A DNA stretch of 64,000 nucleotides from Niabella sp. Its GTDB lineage: Bacteria; Bacteroidota; Bacteroidia; Chitinophagales; Chitinophagaceae. Under the pieces are notes generated by a model. It was not told the DNA's origin. It saw nothing but the letters and a program-made list of their open reading frames with translations, and searched no databases. Positions 61,320 through 64,000 of this stretch are shown one piece after another (positions within the stretch are counted from its first letter, which is position 1; each line of letters starts with the position of its first letter). Location: positions 186,001 through 250,000 of the forward strand of contig NZ_JASLGT010000009.1 in assembly GCF_030150205.1 (NCBI RefSeq). The letters run 5' to 3'. The position numbers and the translations under genes were made by a program.

Positions 61320-61520
61320 ATGAATAAATTCTACCAAAGCCGCTACTTCGTTCTTGTTTCTGTTTGCATCTTGCTTGCCTTCATGGTTTTTTCGAGATAT
61401 ATGAGAGACTCCGGCTATTTAAGCGTGCGCGTAAATGGTGTAATAGGCCTCTTATGTTGGGTACTGATCGTTTTGGTTGTCATTGCGGCCAGGCGAAGAA
61501 AGCGACATGAATTAAAGTGA
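61320..61520 (+). CDS. Small two-helix membrane protein
   Basis: 66 residues: two hydrophobic segments (YFVLVSVCILLAFMVF and VIGLLCWVLIVLVVIAA) and a basic tail RRRKRHELK. No family recognised. The general layout resembles the 66-residue protein at 54419-54619 although sequence similarity is not evident. Confidence 0.6.
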   Translation: MNKFYQSRYFVLVSVCILLAFMVFSRYMRDSGYLSVRVNGVIGLLCWVLIVLVVIAARRRKRHELK

Positions 61521-61913
61521 TTTCTTAAAAGAACAAGTACGTTTCACGCGCTCCTGCAAAGACCATCGGCCTGTTCACTCTCTACAACCCGGCAATTTAT
61601 TTCGGAAGCCAAAACATCCTAAGGTGCAGGAGAGTGCCATCGGCACGGTTCATACGGTGGCCTCCCTGTACCCCAAGTCTTCCCCCCCTCACGACCTTCC
61701 AAATCTTTCAACCAAACCTTTTTCATAAATGCTAAAAAACAACTATATTAGCATAACAACCATTTGGAAAAACTGCCCAGGGCATGGAACACCAGAACGG
61801 TTGCGGAACAACTGGATTTTTAATTAACAGGTATTGAATAGCCGTATTAAGTATTTACAAACGATTATAAGCGTTTAATAGTTTACGGCAATGGAAAGTT
61901 GCCAAGTAATGCT
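61521..61913. other. Gap with decayed repeat-like sequence
   Basis: 393 bases without a gene. The segment around 61595-61640 (GGAAGCCAAAACATCCTAAG) resembles 58535-58560 (GGGAGCCAAAACATGCTATG), suggesting another dispersed repeat. No RNA gene recognised. Confidence 0.45.
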
Positions 61914-62585
61914 ATGACAGACTACGAACTGAAAAATATCGACCCGGACGACATTAGCGATATACTCGTTAAAGTTGAAAAGTCGTTTGACATTAAGTTT
62001 GGTGACACGGAGTTATTGCTCATTACCACTTTTGGTGAACTTTGTGACCACATTGCTAATAAAATCCAACTTCACAATACAGACAATTGTACAAGTCAGC
62101 AGGCGTTTTATAAGTTGCGTGACGCTATTGCATCAACACTCCAAATAGACAAAAAAACAATCGCCACGGATTTTTCTCTTGCAGAGTTCTTCCCGCGGCA
62201 AAGCAGACGTTTATGCATAACAAAGCTGGAAACGCATTTGGGTTTTAAACTGAACATCCTGCGGCCGCCACTTTTGGTGACGGGCATACTTGCTGTTTTA
62301 CTGCTGGCAGCTTTCGTTACTCTTTTCTTTGATTGGCGAACCGGACTTGCAGGATTCATCTTTGCGATTGCAGGATTTTGGCTGGCAAATAAAACCGGCA
62401 ACGAGCTCGACTTAAAAACGATTGGACAGGTAGCTGAGAAAATGACGAGAGAGCATTATGTAAAATCCAGACGAAATCCATGGACATTTAATAAGAAAGA
62501 AATAGGAAAAATATTAACGGATTGGTTTAGTGATGACCTGGGCTTGGACAAAAGTAAATTAACAAGGGAAGTAAAATTTGTATGA
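61914..62585 (+). CDS. Acyl-carrier-like/membrane hypothetical protein
   Basis: 223 residues from ATG 61914 (a TTG start 15 bases upstream is less likely). The segment DDISDILVKVEKSFDIKFGD and following has the helix pattern of an acyl carrier protein, but the serine of the DSL motif is not present (TELLLITTFGEL). A second, similar helix set follows at 70-110. Then two TM helices (LLVTGILAVLLLAAFVTLFF, TGLAGFIFAIAGFWLANKTG) and another ACP-like C-terminal part (GKILTDWFSDDLGLDKSKL). No named family. Confidence 0.7.
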   Translation: MTDYELKNIDPDDISDILVKVEKSFDIKFGDTELLLITTFGELCDHIANKIQLHNTDNCTSQQAFYKLRDAIASTLQIDKKTIATDFSLAEFFPRQSRRLCITKLETHLGFKLNILRPPLLVTGILAVLLLAAFVTLFFDWRTGLAGFIFAIAGFWLANKTGNELDLKTIGQVAEKMTREHYVKSRRNPWTFNKKEIGKILTDWFSDDLGLDKSKLTREVKFV

Positions 62586-62662
62586 GCTTTGCGGTGCAAC
62601 TTCCCGGGCCCAACAAAAAAATCCCGAACCTTGTGTGATATTATCTACAAATCAAACTACAA

Positions 62663-63073
62663 ATGAATCAGGCTGATTTTTCTAATATTATTAAGACATT
62701 TATTATTGGAAGCTATCCTGAATTTGCCGGAAAAATTGTGTATCATGATGATCATTCATTTGATTGTGAGCTAAGAAGTGAATCAGATTTATTTTCAATG
62801 TGGATTGCAACATATAATTGTGAAATTACAATTGGTTTAAAGGATCCCACGGGAAAATCTGATATTCACACGCATATTGGATTCAGTCAATATGACAGTG
62901 AGGATTTTAAAGAAGCGTTTAATTCATTGAAAAATTTTGTTGAAGATATTAAAACCGAAAAATTAATTCTTATTAAAAAGAATAATGGAAATTATGATTG
63001 GCTGGATGTTGATGATTTCCGTGGATCAATGCATTCTAAAATTAACTGGAAAAAGAATTACAAAGTCACATAA
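62663..63073 (+). CDS. Hypothetical protein, immunity-protein-like in size and composition
   Basis: 136 residues, soluble, acidic, rich in D, F and N, and with more AT-rich codons than its neighbours. Begins MNQADFSNIIKTFIIGSYPE; contains SMWIATYNCEITIGLKDP and THIGFSQYDSEDFKEAFNSL. The alpha/beta layout resembles small immunity proteins, but no family is assigned. Confidence 0.6.
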   Translation: MNQADFSNIIKTFIIGSYPEFAGKIVYHDDHSFDCELRSESDLFSMWIATYNCEITIGLKDPTGKSDIHTHIGFSQYDSEDFKEAFNSLKNFVEDIKTEKLILIKKNNGNYDWLDVDDFRGSMHSKINWKKNYKVT

Positions 63074-63163
63074 TATCGGCTTGGCCAAATGTGCGGTTAA
63101 GTGCAACATGAAATTAACCAGTCTTCGCAGATAAATATACGAATCTCAAACACCAACTCCCAA

Positions 63164-63946
63164 ATGACCGAACAAACCACCTATATCAAAACCGGCCCCG
63201 GCAACATTTTAAACCTCGATGCGGACGATCAGGGAAATTTTATTGCCTTTACAGACGATAATACCGTCATCACCCATGACCATCGTTTAATAATAGACAT
63301 CGACGTTCGTCATCCCGTCATTCGCCGGCTCAACAGCAACACATTCCTGCTTGCAGACGCGCGCACCGGCAGCCGGGTTAACGCGCATATGTACGATTTC
63401 GGCGGGCAAAGATTAAAATCCTTTTTAGCCGGGGATGCCATCGCCGATATTATTATCCAGCACAATAAAATCGTTATTACCTATTTTGATGAAGGCATAT
63501 TGGTTGGCAATGGACCATGCGAAGAAGGCCTTGCCGTGTTTGACCTGGAAGGTAGCCTGGAGTTTGGCGTTAATTCAAGTGCGGACGATATGGTCATTAC
63601 CGACTGTTATTGTATTTGCAAACACGGCGCAAGCCGGGTTTTGTTTTACGCCTATATGGATCTGAAGGTATTTGCGCTCGATCTTAACACCTTTCAAATA
63701 GAGCCGTTCCAAACCCCTGATGATTTTTCCGGGGCTTCGGCCATTTCAACTTATCAGGACAAGATTGTTTTACATTCCGGCTATGACCATAAACGTAGCT
63801 TTTTCCTGTGGGATCGCAGGCAGAACAGGGTTCTCAAATTTGGCGAATATCCGCCCGGCCTTAGGGGCCTCACAAACGGTAAGTTTTTAATACATGGCAA
63901 TACCGGGTATACTATTGTGGACCCGATGGAATCATACAGCGGCTAA
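63164..63946 (+). CDS. Hypothetical WD40-like/beta-propeller protein
   Basis: 260 residues from ATG 63164 (a GTG at 63101 would add 21). Repeated strands such as IAFTDDNTVITHDHRLIIDI, NTFLLADARTGSRVNAHMYD and DKIVLHSGYDHKRSFFLWDR suggest a propeller. There is no signal peptide. The gene ends 54 bases before the window edge; a downstream partner could lie outside. Confidence 0.6.
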   Translation: MTEQTTYIKTGPGNILNLDADDQGNFIAFTDDNTVITHDHRLIIDIDVRHPVIRRLNSNTFLLADARTGSRVNAHMYDFGGQRLKSFLAGDAIADIIIQHNKIVITYFDEGILVGNGPCEEGLAVFDLEGSLEFGVNSSADDMVITDCYCICKHGASRVLFYAYMDLKVFALDLNTFQIEPFQTPDDFSGASAISTYQDKIVLHSGYDHKRSFFLWDRRQNRVLKFGEYPPGLRGLTNGKFLIHGNTGYTIVDPMESYSG

Positions 63947-64000
63947 CTGCTGCTATAAAAACAATGGCCATCATCCCCCCGGTTGGTCGGTCAATAGGGC

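Overview
The window is a 64 kb stretch of a Bacteroidota chromosome, most likely from the Chitinophagaceae (Niabella- or Chitinophaga-like; family level is an inference). The evidence is a SusC/SusD pair, promoters of the Bacteroidota type (TTTG, about 19 bases, TAnnTTTG), almost no Shine-Dalgarno sequences, the rpmB-rpmG-DUF4295-ftsY cluster, and many lipoproteins and outer-membrane barrels. No tRNA, rRNA, CRISPR array, insertion sequence or prophage was seen.

Layout. 1-2144: end of xylose isomerase, then a convergent serine hydrolase. 2145-2779: repeat-rich gap. 2780-4204: MATE transporter. 4339-28326: a polysaccharide-utilisation locus on the + strand, comprising a LacI regulator, SusC, SusD, four DUF2961/GH172 proteins, an Na+/solute symporter, a glutamine-amidotransferase-like protein, a ceramidase-like hydrolase, a six-hairpin-like orphan, a histidinol-dehydrogenase-like enzyme, a DUF4091 protein, a five-blade propeller hydrolase and a sialate-O-acetylesterase-like enzyme. 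A convergent GH29 fucosidase closes it. The same palindrome lies at the lacI promoter and upstream of susC, so the LacI protein probably represses both. 29.9-36.7 kb: a DUF4382 lipoprotein, a two-component system in an operon with a barrel protein, small secreted proteins, a dicarboxylate symporter and a barrel. 37-40.3 kb: lpdA and two cell-envelope proteins. 40.5-46.7 kb: ribosomal proteins L28 and L33, DUF4295, FtsY, a barrel and valyl-tRNA synthetase. 47-50 kb: an XRE/pentapeptide regulator, a small protein and a rhomboid protease. 50.2-58.2 kb (minus strand): porin, MgtA-type ATPase, two small proteins, a second two-component system and a NIPSNAP protein. 58.3-64 kb: accessory-looking small genes with decayed repeats.

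How the PUL may work. SusD and SusC would bind and import a glycan. The secreted GH172, propeller, DUF4091, esterase and fucosidase proteins would cut it in the periplasm or at the surface. The symporter would bring products into the cytoplasm, where the amidotransferase-like, ceramidase-like and HisD-like proteins, which lack signal peptides, would act. Four GH172 paralogues suggest a furanose-rich glycan such as D-arabinan or fructan; the substrate is not proven.

The most striking observation is in valS. Valyl-tRNA synthetase is 1104 residues because about 223 extra residues sit in frame at the front of its editing domain. They resemble a complete phage MuF/PBECR-type nuclease domain, a fold class that includes tRNA-cleaving toxins. 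A second, short in-frame insertion in the same gene is made of a heptamer repeat that also occurs between genes. Heptamer-period repeat arrays occur at about seven places in the window.
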